A stretch of DNA of 64,000 nucleotides from assembly GCA_038229415.1 (NCBI GenBank), contig JBBROM010000007.1, positions 62,001 through 126,000 on the forward strand, read 5' to 3'. The notes under the pieces are model-generated. The model saw nothing but the letters and a program-made list of their open reading frames with translations. It was not told where the DNA came from and did no database searches. The DNA comes from JANXUR01 sp038229415. Lineage in GTDB: Bacteria; Acidobacteriota; Terriglobia; Terriglobales; Acidobacteriaceae. How positions within the stretch are numbered: the first letter of the stretch is position 1; each line of letters begins with the position of its first letter. This document shows positions 16,594 to 25,843 of this stretch, one piece after another. The position numbers were made by a program, and so were the translations under genes.

Positions 16594-16620
16594 AATCGAA
16601 TCAGGCTGCCCCTGACGGAT

Positions 16621-16648
16621 CGGGCGCGGTATACAACGCGCCCGTTTT
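16621..16648 (+). terminator. Rho-independent terminator after the M20 peptidase
   Basis: CGGGCGCG (16621-16628) and CGCGCCCG (16637-16644) form a perfect 8-bp GC stem with an 8-base loop, followed by TTTT. Confidence 0.85.
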
Positions 16649-16786
16649 CGTCGGCGGCAGGCAAGATTTTGCTTAGTTTCCCAGCCCTAATCTGCTATCC
16701 TCAGCGTGTTCGCTCCCCCACGAACATACATAAGGGTTTGTGAATTGCCCTGTTTGGCCCGATTTTCACGGATGGAGGCTATCCTA

Positions 16787-18136
16787 ATGCCGCTCAAACT
16801 GCGTTATCCTGTTGCCATGTCGCTGCGGCGCATCACAGCTGTCGTTCTTTTACTGGCGGCTCACTGCACCTATGCTGCTTCTAACGGCACCGTGTTTCGC
16901 CTGAATGCACCGACAATTGCCGGCGGAGCCTGGACCAAGACCATCCTTTACACCTTTTTGGCTGGCAACGATGGTAAGTATCCCTTTGGGGAGCTGGCAT
17001 TTGACGCTTCGGGGAACATCGTCTCCACCACGCAGTTCGGCGGCGGCACCGTGTGTGGCACCAGTAACCCCGGCTGCGGCACCGTGTTTATGTTGAAGCC
17101 GCCCGCCAGCGGCAGCGGGGCTTGGACGGAGAGCATTCTCTACAACTTCACCACCAGCGCTGGGGCGAACGGCGCGGCACAGGACGCAGGTACTTTCATT
17201 GACTCCAGTGGCAGGCTCTACAGCACCAACAAGTTCGCCGGGCAAGGCCCATGCCTCATGCAAAGCTACCCTATGGGTTGCGGCACAGTGTTTCGCGTGG
17301 ATCCCCCCGCGATTGCTGGCGGAGCGTGGGTCTTCAACACCATTCACTACTTTTTAGGGCCGATTTCTGACGGTCGTACCGCCAAGAGCAACGTGACTGT
17401 AGACTCTATTGGCAATGTCTTCGGCGTGACCCAGAATGGCGGCCTAAACGACTTTGGGATCGTCTACGAACTGGTCGCACCCACCACCCAAGGCGGCGTA
17501 TACACCGAGAACACCCTGTACACCTTTACGGGCCGTGGCGATGGCTCCATGCCACGCGCAGGAGTATTGCTGCTGAGTAACGGCAAGATCATCAGCACTA
17601 CCCAGAATGGCGGCTCACACGGCTCTGGTACTGTCTTCCAGCTTTCCCCACCCGCAATCGGAACCGGCCCTTGGACGGAGGCAGTGCTGTATAACTTTGG
17701 CGCGGCGGGCGACGGCAAATTCCCCATCGGCGAGCTAATACAGGATTCTGCTGGCAACCTTTACGGCGCCACGAATCTGGGCGGTAGTGCAAACGACGGA
17801 ACCGTGTGGAAGTTGGCTCCTCCTGCCACGGCTGGCGGCAAATGGACGGAAACGGTTCTGCATCACTTCACCAATACGCCAGACGGCAATCAGCCCCTTT
17901 CTGGGGTGGTGGCCGATGCGGCAGGCAATCTCTACGGCAGCACGAATAGCGGTGGCGCATCGAGCCTCGGCTTGGTGTATCAGTTGACGCCGCCAACGGT
18001 CGCAGGCGGCGCATGGGGCATCAACAACCTGTGGAGCTTCACCGGCAACGCCGATGGCAATAACCCCGGCGCGGGCGTGATTCTGGACAGCATAGGCAAC
18101 GTCTACGGAACCACCGCCAAGCCCAACGGCCGGTAG
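16787..18136 (+). CDS. Secreted GloVer tandem-repeat protein
   Basis: The 449-residue protein carries a signal peptide (about 11-35) and about seven repeats of some 55 residues. Each repeat contains a GTVF-type strand, a PP or AP, GGAW or GPW, LYNF/LYTF, a G(D/N) GxxP turn and a GNxYGTT/STT end. This is the tandem GloVer pattern, expected to form a beta-propeller-like surface protein. It ends inside a repeat (GNVYGTT) with no recognisable cell-surface anchor, so an anchor may have been lost or may never have existed. The start is ATG 16787, with GGAGG nine bases upstream. The function is unknown. Confidence 0.8.
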   Translation: MPLKLRYPVAMSLRRITAVVLLLAAHCTYAASNGTVFRLNAPTIAGGAWTKTILYTFLAGNDGKYPFGELAFDASGNIVSTTQFGGGTVCGTSNPGCGTVFMLKPPASGSGAWTESILYNFTTSAGANGAAQDAGTFIDSSGRLYSTNKFAGQGPCLMQSYPMGCGTVFRVDPPAIAGGAWVFNTIHYFLGPISDGRTAKSNVTVDSIGNVFGVTQNGGLNDFGIVYELVAPTTQGGVYTENTLYTFTGRGDGSMPRAGVLLLSNGKIISTTQNGGSHGSGTVFQLSPPAIGTGPWTEAVLYNFGAAGDGKFPIGELIQDSAGNLYGATNLGGSANDGTVWKLAPPATAGGKWTETVLHHFTNTPDGNQPLSGVVADAAGNLYGSTNSGGASSLGLVYQLTPPTVAGGAWGINNLWSFTGNADGNNPGAGVILDSIGNVYGTTAKPNGR

Positions 18137-18154
18137 TTAACTTCGAACGTCAAA

Positions 18155-18181
18155 CCAGCCGTCTGTGCTTACGGCGGCTGG
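18155..18181 (-). terminator. Possible terminator between convergent genes
   Basis: CCAGCCG (18155-18161) and CGGCTGG (18175-18181) form a 7-bp stem. On the minus strand it is followed by TTTGA, a weak T-run, which would serve the PPK2 gene. Confidence 0.35.
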
Positions 18182-18212
18182 CTTGGCCTTCGAAACAACA
18201 AATCAAACCGCC

Positions 18213-19109
18213 CTACTCCCGCGCTAGCATTCTCTTTGCCGTTTGCAGGTGCTTTCGCTGCGCCGCATCCACCGTCGGGAAGCTCAACTTCATCTCGTCC
18301 AGCGCATCCGCGATCACAGCGGACACCACCATACGTGTAAACCACTTGTTGTCGGCAGGCACCACGTACCAAGGCGCATGAGGCGTGGCGGTGTGCCGCA
18401 CCATCTCCTGATAGGCATCCATATACGCATTCCAGTGCTGCCGCTCGGCCACGTCCGCTTCCGAGAACTTCCAGTTCTTGTCCGGCATATCCAGCCGCGC
18501 CAAAAAACGGCGCTTCTGCTCTTTCTTGGAGACGTGCAGAAAGAACTTGCGAATCTTGAAGCCGTTGCGAGAAAGAAAGTTTTCGTAGGCGTTGATGTCT
18601 TCAAAGCGGTGCTTCCAAATATCCTTGCCGATTAGGTTCGGCGGAATCTGCTGCTTCTCCAGAAACTTCGGATGCACCCGCACCACCAGCACTTCTTCGT
18701 AGTAGGAGCGGTTGAAGATCGCGATTTGGCCGCGCTCCGGGGCACGCCGCATCGCCCTCCACAGGTAGTCATGGTCGAGGTCTTCCACGCTGGGCGACTT
18801 GAAGCTGTACACCGCAGCGCCCTGCGGATTCACTCCCGACATCACGTGCTTGATGGTGCTGTCCTTACCCGCAGCATCCATTGCCTGAAAGATCAGCAAC
18901 AAGCCCCACTGATTCTGCGCGTACAACTTTTCCTGCTGCTTGCTGATTGCCTCAACCCCCTGCCGCAGCATCGTCACCGCTTCCGACTTGAACTCCGACT
19001 TCAAACCTTGGGTGTCACTTGGGCTGCAGTCTTTCAGCTTGAACTTTCTGCCATCGTCTACACGATAAGGCTGCGCAAATTCCGCATAGCGAGTGAGCTT
19101 TTTACTCAT
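18213..19109 (-). CDS. ppk2: Polyphosphate kinase 2 family protein
   Basis: The 298-residue kinase transfers phosphate between polyphosphate and nucleotides. The P-loop segment QAMDAAGKDST lies at 75-85 and the Walker B-like motif IAIFNRSYYEEV at 129-140. The lid region with DMPDKNWKFS follows. It is a single-domain PPK2, and class I or III (NDP or AMP/ADP use) cannot be settled by eye. Length and motifs are normal. It is a lone gene, with the convergent GloVer-repeat gene downstream and a long gap upstream. No Pho-box-like repeats were seen at its own promoter. Confidence 0.9.
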   Translation of the reverse strand: MSKKLTRYAEFAQPYRVDDGRKFKLKDCSPSDTQGLKSEFKSEAVTMLRQGVEAISKQQEKLYAQNQWGLLLIFQAMDAAGKDSTIKHVMSGVNPQGAAVYSFKSPSVEDLDHDYLWRAMRRAPERGQIAIFNRSYYEEVLVVRVHPKFLEKQQIPPNLIGKDIWKHRFEDINAYENFLSRNGFKIRKFFLHVSKKEQKRRFLARLDMPDKNWKFSEADVAERQHWNAYMDAYQEMVRHTATPHAPWYVVPADNKWFTRMVVSAVIADALDEMKLSFPTVDAAQRKHLQTAKRMLARE

Positions 19110-19682
19110 CTGTCATTCCCCATTTCTTCCCAACAGAGTCGGCGGCTTAGTGTACTCCGGGTGCCATGCTGAGCAAAGCCGTTGAATTTCGTGGGCGAGG
19201 CCATAGCTGTTGCACGAGCCACCGCGAGCAGGAAGGAGGCGCTGCCCCCGAAGCCCTTTGGAGTGCCCGAGTGCCGCGATTGCTACTTGCCTTGTGACCC
19301 CTTTCGCGCTACTCTGGGCTTGCTCTGCGGCATTCCGCTGCCCTCCTCTTGTGCCTCGAATTTATATTCGGCACGCCCTCGCTCTTCGCCTGTTTCCCAG
19401 CGCAAAACAACTGCAGTCCGCCAATTTGCTGCAAGAGGGGTGCAATATGAAGGATAGTGGAAAACGAGGCCCCAATATATGGGGCTACCCACTTGACTCA
19501 ACCGGCTTTCGAGACTACATTCAGAATCACTCACTGCCCGCCAGCCCGGGCCGCCGCAGCCATGTTTCTCCGCCCCAGCCGGCCGGGATTCGTGGAGGCG
19601 GCCAAAATCATCCGCGACCAGCCAGCGTTTTCAGTCCAGCGGAAATGCTTGTGCGTCGCAATCGAATTTGCAGGAGTCCAAA
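19110..19682. other. 573-bp gap between ppk2 and smc
   Basis: No gene is convincingly supported. GTGCCATGCTGAGC (19160-19173) looks like a degenerate copy of the GTGTCATCCTGAGCG repeat. A perfect hairpin, GCCCC/GGGGC around AATATAT, lies at 19469-19485. A short reading from ATG 19447 with GAGGGG upstream (about 83 codons, running into smc out of frame) is possible, but its composition does not look like protein. The right end is the smc leader. A structured RNA cannot be excluded. Confidence 0.35.
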
Positions 19683-22600
19683 TTGCTCAAACTGAAGAAG
19701 CTCCAAATTCTGGGGTTCAAATCCTTTTGTGACCGCACCGAATTGCGCTTCCCTGGCGACGGCGTCGCCGCGATCATCGGGCCCAACGGCTGCGGCAAGT
19801 CGAATATTGCGGATTCGATTGCCTGGGTGCTGGGGGAACAGTCGGCCAAGACTCTACGCGGCTCCCGCATGGAAGACGTAATTTTTGCGGGTACGCGCGA
19901 TCGCAAGGCGCAGGGCATGGCAGAAGTTTCGCTCACCCTGATTGACCCCACCGAATACGACGGACCAGTCGCAGTGGACGAGATCGAACTCGACATCCGC
20001 GACGAGATGCCCCGGCCGATTAACGAAGATTGGGACGAGGCGTCCTCGCGCAGTGAGTCGGAAGCTGAAGCTGAGGCATATCTAGCAGAAGTGCAGCCGG
20101 GCCAGCGTGAAGAGATTGAAGTGCATGTGCCTGCGGGCACCGCTGCTTCTTCTGCGGAATCCACTGAAGAAGACGTTCCCGAACAGGTGCAATCCATACC
20201 TGCCGTAGCAGTCGCGCCAGTTTCAGTCGCGCACACGAGCGAGCCCAGTGTCGTGCTGAAGATTCGTCGCCGCAAGTTCCAGCAGAAGTTCCATCGCGGA
20301 GAGATCGTCGTCACCCGGCGGTTGTTCCGCTCGGGCGACAGCGAATATCTGCTGAATGGCAAGCTGTGCCGCCTGCGCGATGTGCATGAGCTGTTCATGG
20401 GCACCGGCCTTGGGCCGGAGTCTTACGCCATCATCGAGCAGGGCCGCATCGGGCAGATTCTGAGCAGCCGGCCAACCGATCGCCGCGCAATTCTGGAAGA
20501 AGCGGCGGGCGTGACGCGCTTCAAGACCAAGAAGCGTCTGGCGGAAGCCCGTCTCGAAGATGCACGTACCAACCTGAACCGCGTAAACGACATCTTCGAA
20601 GAAGTCACGAAGCAGATGAATTCGCTGAAGCGGCAGTCGGCGAAGGCCGAGCGCTACGGCCGACTGCGTGACGAGATGCGTGGCAAGCTGCGCGTGGTCC
20701 TGGCCAGCCGATTTGCCGAACTCGAAGCCCAGCGCACCGAACTACAGCAGCAGATTCAGGCGCTGGGCGCAGCCATCGAAGAACAGACGCATCAGGTGGC
20801 CGCACTCGACGGCGAACACGCCGAGCGCAGTCAGCGTGGCTATGACGTTGCCGAAGAGGTCAAACAGAGCCGCGAGCGCATCGGCACGATTGCGCGTGAA
20901 GTGGATCGGGCGCAATCGCAACAACGCTTTAACACCGAACGCGCCGAAGAACTCGGCAAGCGGGCGGAAGCAGCGGAGAACGAAAAGGTTGGCACGGCGG
21001 CTCGGCTGATCGAACTGGAGCAGGAAGTCGCTGAAAATCGCGGCGTACTGGAGTCAGCGACCACGGAATTGGCCGCAGCACAACAGCAGTTCTCTGCCGC
21101 ACAACAGGAAGCCGCCCAAGCCAGCGGCGCGCTTTCGCAGCTCGAGCGCCAGCAGCAGGATCAGCAACGCGACGTGATGGGCTCGATCAACGAAGCCTCG
21201 AATCTGCGCAATCAGATCACGCAGATTGAAGAACGCGCCGCCGCGTTGGAGCGCGACGCGCAGCGCATTCTGGCGGAAATCGCAGCCGCAGAAGCACAGA
21301 TTGCCATGTTCGGCGGGCAGCGCGGACAGCAAGCACTGGACTTTGAATCGGCGGGTCAGAAGGTGAATCGCCTTATCGCCGAAATTGGTGAGACGCGCGC
21401 CACGCTCACCGGCAAACGTAACGAAGAGACCGCCGGCAAGCAACGTCTCGACAGCTTGCGCTCCGAATATGCAACCTTCCTCGGACGCAAGAGTTCGCTC
21501 GAATCGGTGATCGCTGAGCATGGTTACTCCACCGAATCGGTGCGGCGGTTGTTCCAGTCTGGCCAAATGCAGGGCGGACTTGCCCCAGCTGGCGTGCTGG
21601 CAGACTTCCTTGAAGTGGATGCCGCGCACGAGCACGTTGTGGAGGATTTTCTCCGTGACGAACTTAACTACATCGTCGTCAAGTCGTGGGACGCGGCCAA
21701 CGAAGGGCTTCGCCTTCTGCGCACGGGCGTGGATGGTCGAGCCACGTTTCTCGTCCATCCCAACGATTCGCAAGCGAAGTTTTCCTTTGCGGCAGACGAC
21801 TCAGTGCAGCGCAATCCGAGTCCTGCCAACGCCACGCCGCTCAAAGACTGCGTGAAGGTTCTGGACGGCTTTGGCCGCTCGCTGGAAGTGATTCTGCCCA
21901 AGCTCCGTGACGGCTACCTGGTGCCTGACCCCATCGCGGCCCGCGTACTAGCGCTGGAAAATCCTGGCTCTTACTTCCTTGCCGATAGCGGCGAATGTTT
22001 TCACAACGTCACCGTAACTGGCGGACGCCAGCGCAGCGAGGGCCCGCTGTCGCTCAAGCGTGAGTTGCGTGAAGTCAATCGCCAGATCGCAGACGTGGAA
22101 GTAGCGCTGCGCGACGAAGAAAGCGGTGTGATGCGACTGGGCCGCGAAATCGCCGAGCTGAGCGCGTTGCTGCAACAGCGCGAAGGCGAACGCATGGATG
22201 CCGAGAAGCTTGCGATGACGTCCGGTCATGCCCTGAAGCAACTGGACGCAGAGATGGCCCGCATCCGCGAGCGGCAAGAGCTGTCGCAGCGCGAAGTGTC
22301 ACGCATTGAAGCGACTCGTAACGATCAGCTACAAATGCTGGAAGGCAGGCGCAGTGCTCTCGCTACCGCCGACGAGCGCCGTAACGCGCTGGAAGGCAAC
22401 ATGGCTACCAGTCAGGCCGACCTGATCACGCTGCGCGAACGCCGGGATACAGCGGCACAAGCCGTCGCTTCGCAAGGCGCAAGCGTCGCCACATTACAGG
22501 AGCGGCACCGCTCCGCCGCCGCTCAGCTCGGTCGCATCGAGGCGCTGGCGCAAGAGACTACCGCTCGCGCCTTTGCCTTGGAACAGCAGATTGACTCCGC

Positions 22601-23606
22601 TCGCGCGGAAAAAGCGCAGCGGCTCAACGACAACGAACAGATCGCGCTGCGCATCGTGGAACTCGAAGCGGAGGGCGAAGCCGCGCAGTCGCGCGAGCTT
22701 GCACTGCAAACCGAGGCCACTTCACTGCGCGCACGTCTCGCCGAGATTGAGGATCTGCTCAAGCAGCAGCGGGCGCAGCTCGATCAGGCACGTGATCATC
22801 GTGGCGAACTGGCCGCTTCGGCTGCCAAGCTCGATTCCGACGCGCAGCACATGGCCGAAACCTGCCTCGCCGAACTCACCATTGAGCGCGATGTGCTGAT
22901 GGCCGAACCGCTGGCTCGGCTGGCCGGTGACGAACTAGCTGCTGAAGACGCTGCCTATCGCCAACTGCGCACACAGCTCGACAACATGGGTCCGGTGAAC
23001 ATGATGGCGCTGGAGGAATACAACGAAGCCGCCGAGCGCCACAGCTTCCTCGAAACCCAGCGCAAAGACCTGATTGACGCCATCGAGAACACCGTCGCGA
23101 CGATCAAGGAAATTGACCTGATTAGCCGCGAGAAGTTCAAAGAAGCGTTTGACAAGGTAAACGAAAACTTCCAGGTCACCTTCCGCAAATTGTTCGGCGG
23201 CGGACAGGCGTACATGAAGCTCACTGACGAGGAGAACGCGTCAGAAAGCGGCATTGACATCGTCGCTTCGCCTCCCGGCAAGCGCTCGCAGAATGTGCTG
23301 TTGCTCTCCGGCGGAGAAAAGGCGCTGACCGCGCTGGCCCTGCTGGTTGGCATCTTCCAGTATCAGCCGAGTCCGTTCTGCATCCTGGACGAAGTGGACG
23401 CACCACTCGACGAAGCCAACGTCGGCCGCTTCAATCAGCTGGTGCAGGAGATGTCGCTGAAGACGCAGTTCATCCTGATCACGCACAGCAAGAAGACGAT
23501 GAGCAGCGCGCCGGTGCTGTACGGGGTGACCATGCAGGAGCCGGGCGTGAGCAAGTTGGTGTCAGTGCGCTTTGGGGATGACGCGCCGGTGAGGGCAACG
23601 GCGTAG
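19683..23606 (+). CDS. smc: Chromosome segregation protein SMC, with an acidic head insertion
   Basis: The 1307-residue condensin subunit compacts and segregates the chromosome. The N-terminal ATPase half has Walker A GPNGCGKS (33-40). Long coiled coils flank a hinge near residues 510-660. The C-terminal half carries the LSGGEKALTALALL signature and Walker B FCILDEVDAPLD. Between EVSLTLID (about 81-88) and the EIVVTRRLFRSGDSEY strand (from about 207) lies an extra stretch of about 105 mostly acidic, Ala/Ser/Glu-rich residues absent from standard SMCs. The start is TTG 19683, after AGGAG at 19672-19676, giving the normal N-terminus MLKLKKLQILGFKSF. Confidence 0.93.
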   Translation: MLKLKKLQILGFKSFCDRTELRFPGDGVAAIIGPNGCGKSNIADSIAWVLGEQSAKTLRGSRMEDVIFAGTRDRKAQGMAEVSLTLIDPTEYDGPVAVDEIELDIRDEMPRPINEDWDEASSRSESEAEAEAYLAEVQPGQREEIEVHVPAGTAASSAESTEEDVPEQVQSIPAVAVAPVSVAHTSEPSVVLKIRRRKFQQKFHRGEIVVTRRLFRSGDSEYLLNGKLCRLRDVHELFMGTGLGPESYAIIEQGRIGQILSSRPTDRRAILEEAAGVTRFKTKKRLAEARLEDARTNLNRVNDIFEEVTKQMNSLKRQSAKAERYGRLRDEMRGKLRVVLASRFAELEAQRTELQQQIQALGAAIEEQTHQVAALDGEHAERSQRGYDVAEEVKQSRERIGTIAREVDRAQSQQRFNTERAEELGKRAEAAENEKVGTAARLIELEQEVAENRGVLESATTELAAAQQQFSAAQQEAAQASGALSQLERQQQDQQRDVMGSINEASNLRNQITQIEERAAALERDAQRILAEIAAAEAQIAMFGGQRGQQALDFESAGQKVNRLIAEIGETRATLTGKRNEETAGKQRLDSLRSEYATFLGRKSSLESVIAEHGYSTESVRRLFQSGQMQGGLAPAGVLADFLEVDAAHEHVVEDFLRDELNYIVVKSWDAANEGLRLLRTGVDGRATFLVHPNDSQAKFSFAADDSVQRNPSPANATPLKDCVKVLDGFGRSLEVILPKLRDGYLVPDPIAARVLALENPGSYFLADSGECFHNVTVTGGRQRSEGPLSLKRELREVNRQIADVEVALRDEESGVMRLGREIAELSALLQQREGERMDAEKLAMTSGHALKQLDAEMARIRERQELSQREVSRIEATRNDQLQMLEGRRSALATADERRNALEGNMATSQADLITLRERRDTAAQAVASQGASVATLQERHRSAAAQLGRIEALAQETTARAFALEQQIDSARAEKAQRLNDNEQIALRIVELEAEGEAAQSRELALQTEATSLRARLAEIEDLLKQQRAQLDQARDHRGELAASAAKLDSDAQHMAETCLAELTIERDVLMAEPLARLAGDELAAEDAAYRQLRTQLDNMGPVNMMALEEYNEAAERHSFLETQRKDLIDAIENTVATIKEIDLISREKFKEAFDKVNENFQVTFRKLFGGGQAYMKLTDEENASESGIDIVASPPGKRSQNVLLLSGGEKALTALALLVGIFQYQPSPFCILDEVDAPLDEANVGRFNQLVQEMSLKTQFILITHSKKTMSSAPVLYGVTMQEPGVSKLVSVRFGDDAPVRATA

Positions 23607-23621
23607 ATCCTGACTCACCTG

Positions 23622-23650
23622 CCGGCGATGTTCACGATGAGCATCGCCGG
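23622..23650 (+). terminator. Strong hairpin after smc (no T-run)
   Basis: CCGGCGATG (23622-23630) and CATCGCCGG (23642-23650) pair perfectly over 9 bp with an 11-base loop. No T-run follows, so this may be a Rho-assisted terminator or an mRNA 3'-end stabiliser. Confidence 0.45.
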
Positions 23651-23754
23651 ACTTGCCACTCCCCCGCAACACCCTCCGCCCCGCTTTGTCAATCTTCCAT
23701 CTTTCGCCGATTTGCGGGATACTAATTGAGTTCCATACGCGCCTGATTTGCCAA

Positions 23755-23782
23755 TTGACATTCCGCGCGCGCCCGCTAGAAT
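23755..23782 (+). promoter_or_regulatory. Sigma70-type promoter of purC
   Basis: A perfect TTGACA (23755-23760) and TAGAAT (23777-23782) are 16 bp apart, 64 bases before the purC ATG. No purine riboswitch is evident in the short leader. Confidence 0.7.
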
Positions 23783-23846
23783 ACCGAAACGCATTCGTCT
23801 CAACTTTTGAAAGATAATCGGCTACCATCGCCGAACGCGAAATATT

Positions 23847-24758
23847 ATGACTGACGCCTCCGTTGCTTCCGCTTTGCTAAAAACCGACTTCCCTGACCTC
23901 ACGCTTCATGCCAGTGGCAAGGTGCGCGACGTTTACACCGTGGACGACAAGCACCTGCTGTTCGTGGCCACCGACCGCATCTCGGCCTTCGACTACATTC
24001 TTGCGACCGGCATCCCCAACAAAGGACGCGTGCTGACGCAGCTTTCGCTGTTCTGGTTTGACTATCTCGGCGACATCGTGCCCAATCACTTCGTCACGGC
24101 AAACGTGGCCGAATATCCCGAGAAGGCGCGGCAATATGCCAGCCAACTCGAAGGCCGTTCCATGCTGGTCCGTCGGGCGGAGATGTTTCCGGTGGAGTGC
24201 GTGGTGCGCGGGTATCTTTCCGGCTCGGGCTGGAAGGAATATCAGCAGTCGGGCGCGGTATGCGGCATTGCGCTGCCCGCAGGTCTGCGCGAATCGGACA
24301 AGCTGCCGGAACCGATCTTCACGCCCGCGACCAAGGAATCCAGTGGGCATGACATCAACATCTCGTTCGAGCGCATGGTGGAGATCGTCGGGCTCGACAT
24401 GAGCGAGAAGCTGCGCGCCGCTACGCTGGCGCTGTACAGCAAGGCTTCGGCATATGCGCGCGAGCGCGGCATCATCATTGCGGACACCAAGTTTGAGTTT
24501 GGCACCATCAACGGCGTGATCACGCTCGGCGATGAGGTGCTGACGCCGGATTCCTCGCGCTTCTGGCCCGCCGACAAGTATTCGCCCGGCAAGGCGCAGG
24601 AGTCGTTCGACAAGCAGTACGTGCGCGACTATCTGGAATCCATTAAGTGGAACAAGCAACCGCCCGCGCCGGCCTTGCCTGACGATGTAGCTGTGCAAAC
24701 TGCCGCGAAGTACGCAGAAGCGTATAAGGTGATGACTGGGAAGGATTTGCTGGGCTAG
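23847..24758 (+). CDS. purC: SAICAR synthetase
   Basis: The enzyme joins CAIR and aspartate with ATP in purine synthesis. The 303-residue length fits the eukaryote-like, longer subgroup. Diagnostic stretches are SGKVRDVYTVDD near residue 23, VATDRISAFDYIL near 40, VECVVRGYLSGSGWKEY near 115 and IIIADTKFEFG near 210. It has a clear promoter at 23755-23782. No other pur genes adjoin it. CvpA follows 24 bases downstream; cvpA is also linked to purine genes in other bacteria, so co-transcription is likely. Confidence 0.95.
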   Translation: MTDASVASALLKTDFPDLTLHASGKVRDVYTVDDKHLLFVATDRISAFDYILATGIPNKGRVLTQLSLFWFDYLGDIVPNHFVTANVAEYPEKARQYASQLEGRSMLVRRAEMFPVECVVRGYLSGSGWKEYQQSGAVCGIALPAGLRESDKLPEPIFTPATKESSGHDINISFERMVEIVGLDMSEKLRAATLALYSKASAYARERGIIIADTKFEFGTINGVITLGDEVLTPDSSRFWPADKYSPGKAQESFDKQYVRDYLESIKWNKQPPAPALPDDVAVQTAAKYAEAYKVMTGKDLLG

Positions 24759-24782
24759 CTTTTAGCCGCTAAAAACATAGCT

Positions 24783-25340
24783 ATGAATTGGCCTGACTGG
24801 ATCATTCTCGGAATCATCATCGCGTCCACGGTGACCGCCATCACGCAGGGATTTTTTCGTGAAGCGCTGTCGCTAGCCGGAGTGGTGGCTGGATTCCTGG
24901 TCGCTGCATGGGGATATCATCAAGTGGCACCATGGTTCTTGCAGTTCGTAAAAGAACCGTGGATCGCGGATATCGTGGCATTCGTGCTGATCTTTCTGGG
25001 CGTAGTGCTGCTGGCAAGTCTGGCAGGTCGCCTGATGCAGTGGATGATGAAGGAAACTGGGCTCAGCTGGTTTGACCGGCTGCTGGGCGCTGCGTTTGGG
25101 CTGGTGCGGGGGGTGTTAATGGTAGCTGTACTGCTGCTGGGCATCACGTCGTTTGTGCCAAACGCGGATTGGCTGGCCGGGTCGCGGCTGGCTCCGTATT
25201 TTCTGGTGCTGGCGCGGGGTGCCGTTTGGGCAGCTCCGGAAGAGGTTCGAGCACGCTTCGAGCAGGGGTTGGGTGTATCGCGGGAGCTGCGCCATAATTT
25301 GGAAAGCCACGGCACCACTTTGCCCGGCGCAAAACCTTAG
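24783..25340 (+). CDS. cvpA: CvpA family membrane protein
   Basis: The 185-residue protein has four predicted membrane helices (about 5-25, 28-50, 60-82 and 98-120) and the CvpA opening MNWPDWIILGIIIAST with QGFFREALSLAG. Family members are inner-membrane proteins once linked to colicin V production and more recently to envelope stress tolerance; the molecular role is not settled. It follows purC by 24 bases, echoing the cvpA-purF linkage of enterobacteria. No Shine-Dalgarno is obvious. Confidence 0.88.
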   Translation: MNWPDWIILGIIIASTVTAITQGFFREALSLAGVVAGFLVAAWGYHQVAPWFLQFVKEPWIADIVAFVLIFLGVVLLASLAGRLMQWMMKETGLSWFDRLLGAAFGLVRGVLMVAVLLLGITSFVPNADWLAGSRLAPYFLVLARGAVWAAPEEVRARFEQGLGVSRELRHNLESHGTTLPGAKP

Positions 25341-25448
25341 TAGATTTCGTTTTTATAAGCGTTATTCGCAAGTAGTCACAAGAGTCATCGGCAACAATTT
25401 CATAAACCAGACCCGCTGGAGCGGGCCATATCAGGAAAGCGAGTCATA

Positions 25449-25733
25449 GTGAAGGAACAACTGGAAGCCCTCGTCCAGCAAATGCGGCAACTCGGCATTT
25501 CATACGAAGATGCAGCGCGTGATTTCAAGAAGCAGTACATCCTCAGCGTGCTGGCGAGCCACCGTGGTAATCAAAGCCGCGCGGCACGCCACCTGAACAT
25601 GCACCGTAACACCCTCAGCCGCATCCTCGCCGAACTGGAGATTGACCCCCGGCAGGTGCGCACGGCCGCGCGGCGTCCGCCGCGCAGTGTGGAAAACACA
25701 ACATTGCCGCAACGCAAGACGGTCAACCACTAG
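25449..25733 (+). CDS. Fis-type helix-turn-helix protein
   Basis: The 94-residue protein has a helical N-terminus (QLEALVQQMRQLGISYEDA) and a Fis-family HTH at about 30-65 (LASHRGNQSRAARHLNMHRN, then TLSRIL), as found at the C-terminus of NtrC-type activators but here free-standing. A basic Arg-rich tail follows (about 70-94). It probably binds DNA as a small regulator or nucleoid protein. The start codon is GTG 25449, with AGGAAAG upstream. A shared terminator at 25794 separates it from the convergent TPR gene. Confidence 0.82.
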   Translation: MKEQLEALVQQMRQLGISYEDAARDFKKQYILSVLASHRGNQSRAARHLNMHRNTLSRILAELEIDPRQVRTAARRPPRSVENTTLPQRKTVNH

Positions 25734-25793
25734 GCCCAGACAACAATTCTCAGTCCGGCACATGCCCGGCGACAACTACTCCGCACAACAGAA

Positions 25794-25815
25794 AGGCCGC
25801 CCTCGCAGGCGGCCT
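25794..25815. terminator. Bidirectional terminator
   Basis: AGGCCGCC (25794-25801) and GGCGGCCT (25808-25815) form a perfect 8-bp stem with a 6-base loop. It is followed by GATTCTTT on the plus strand and TTTCTGTT on the minus strand, serving both convergent genes. Confidence 0.75.
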
Positions 25816-25843
25816 GATTCTTTGGGGTTGGAATCCCCCGAGC

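Noticed and set aside
19200..19260. A GGAAGGAGG stretch resembling the conserved part of SRP RNA
   Set aside because: The surrounding bases do not form the GGTCCGGAAGGAAGCAGC-type helix 8 loop, and no long stem could be drawn.
19182..19732. Overlapping plus-strand frames between ppk2 and smc
   Set aside because: They have unusual composition (Pro/Arg/Ser/Cys rich), run into smc in other frames and show no motif. The region is more likely the smc leader.
23877..24698. A long minus-strand frame opposite purC
   Set aside because: The plus strand is an unmistakable purC; the antisense frame has no family features.
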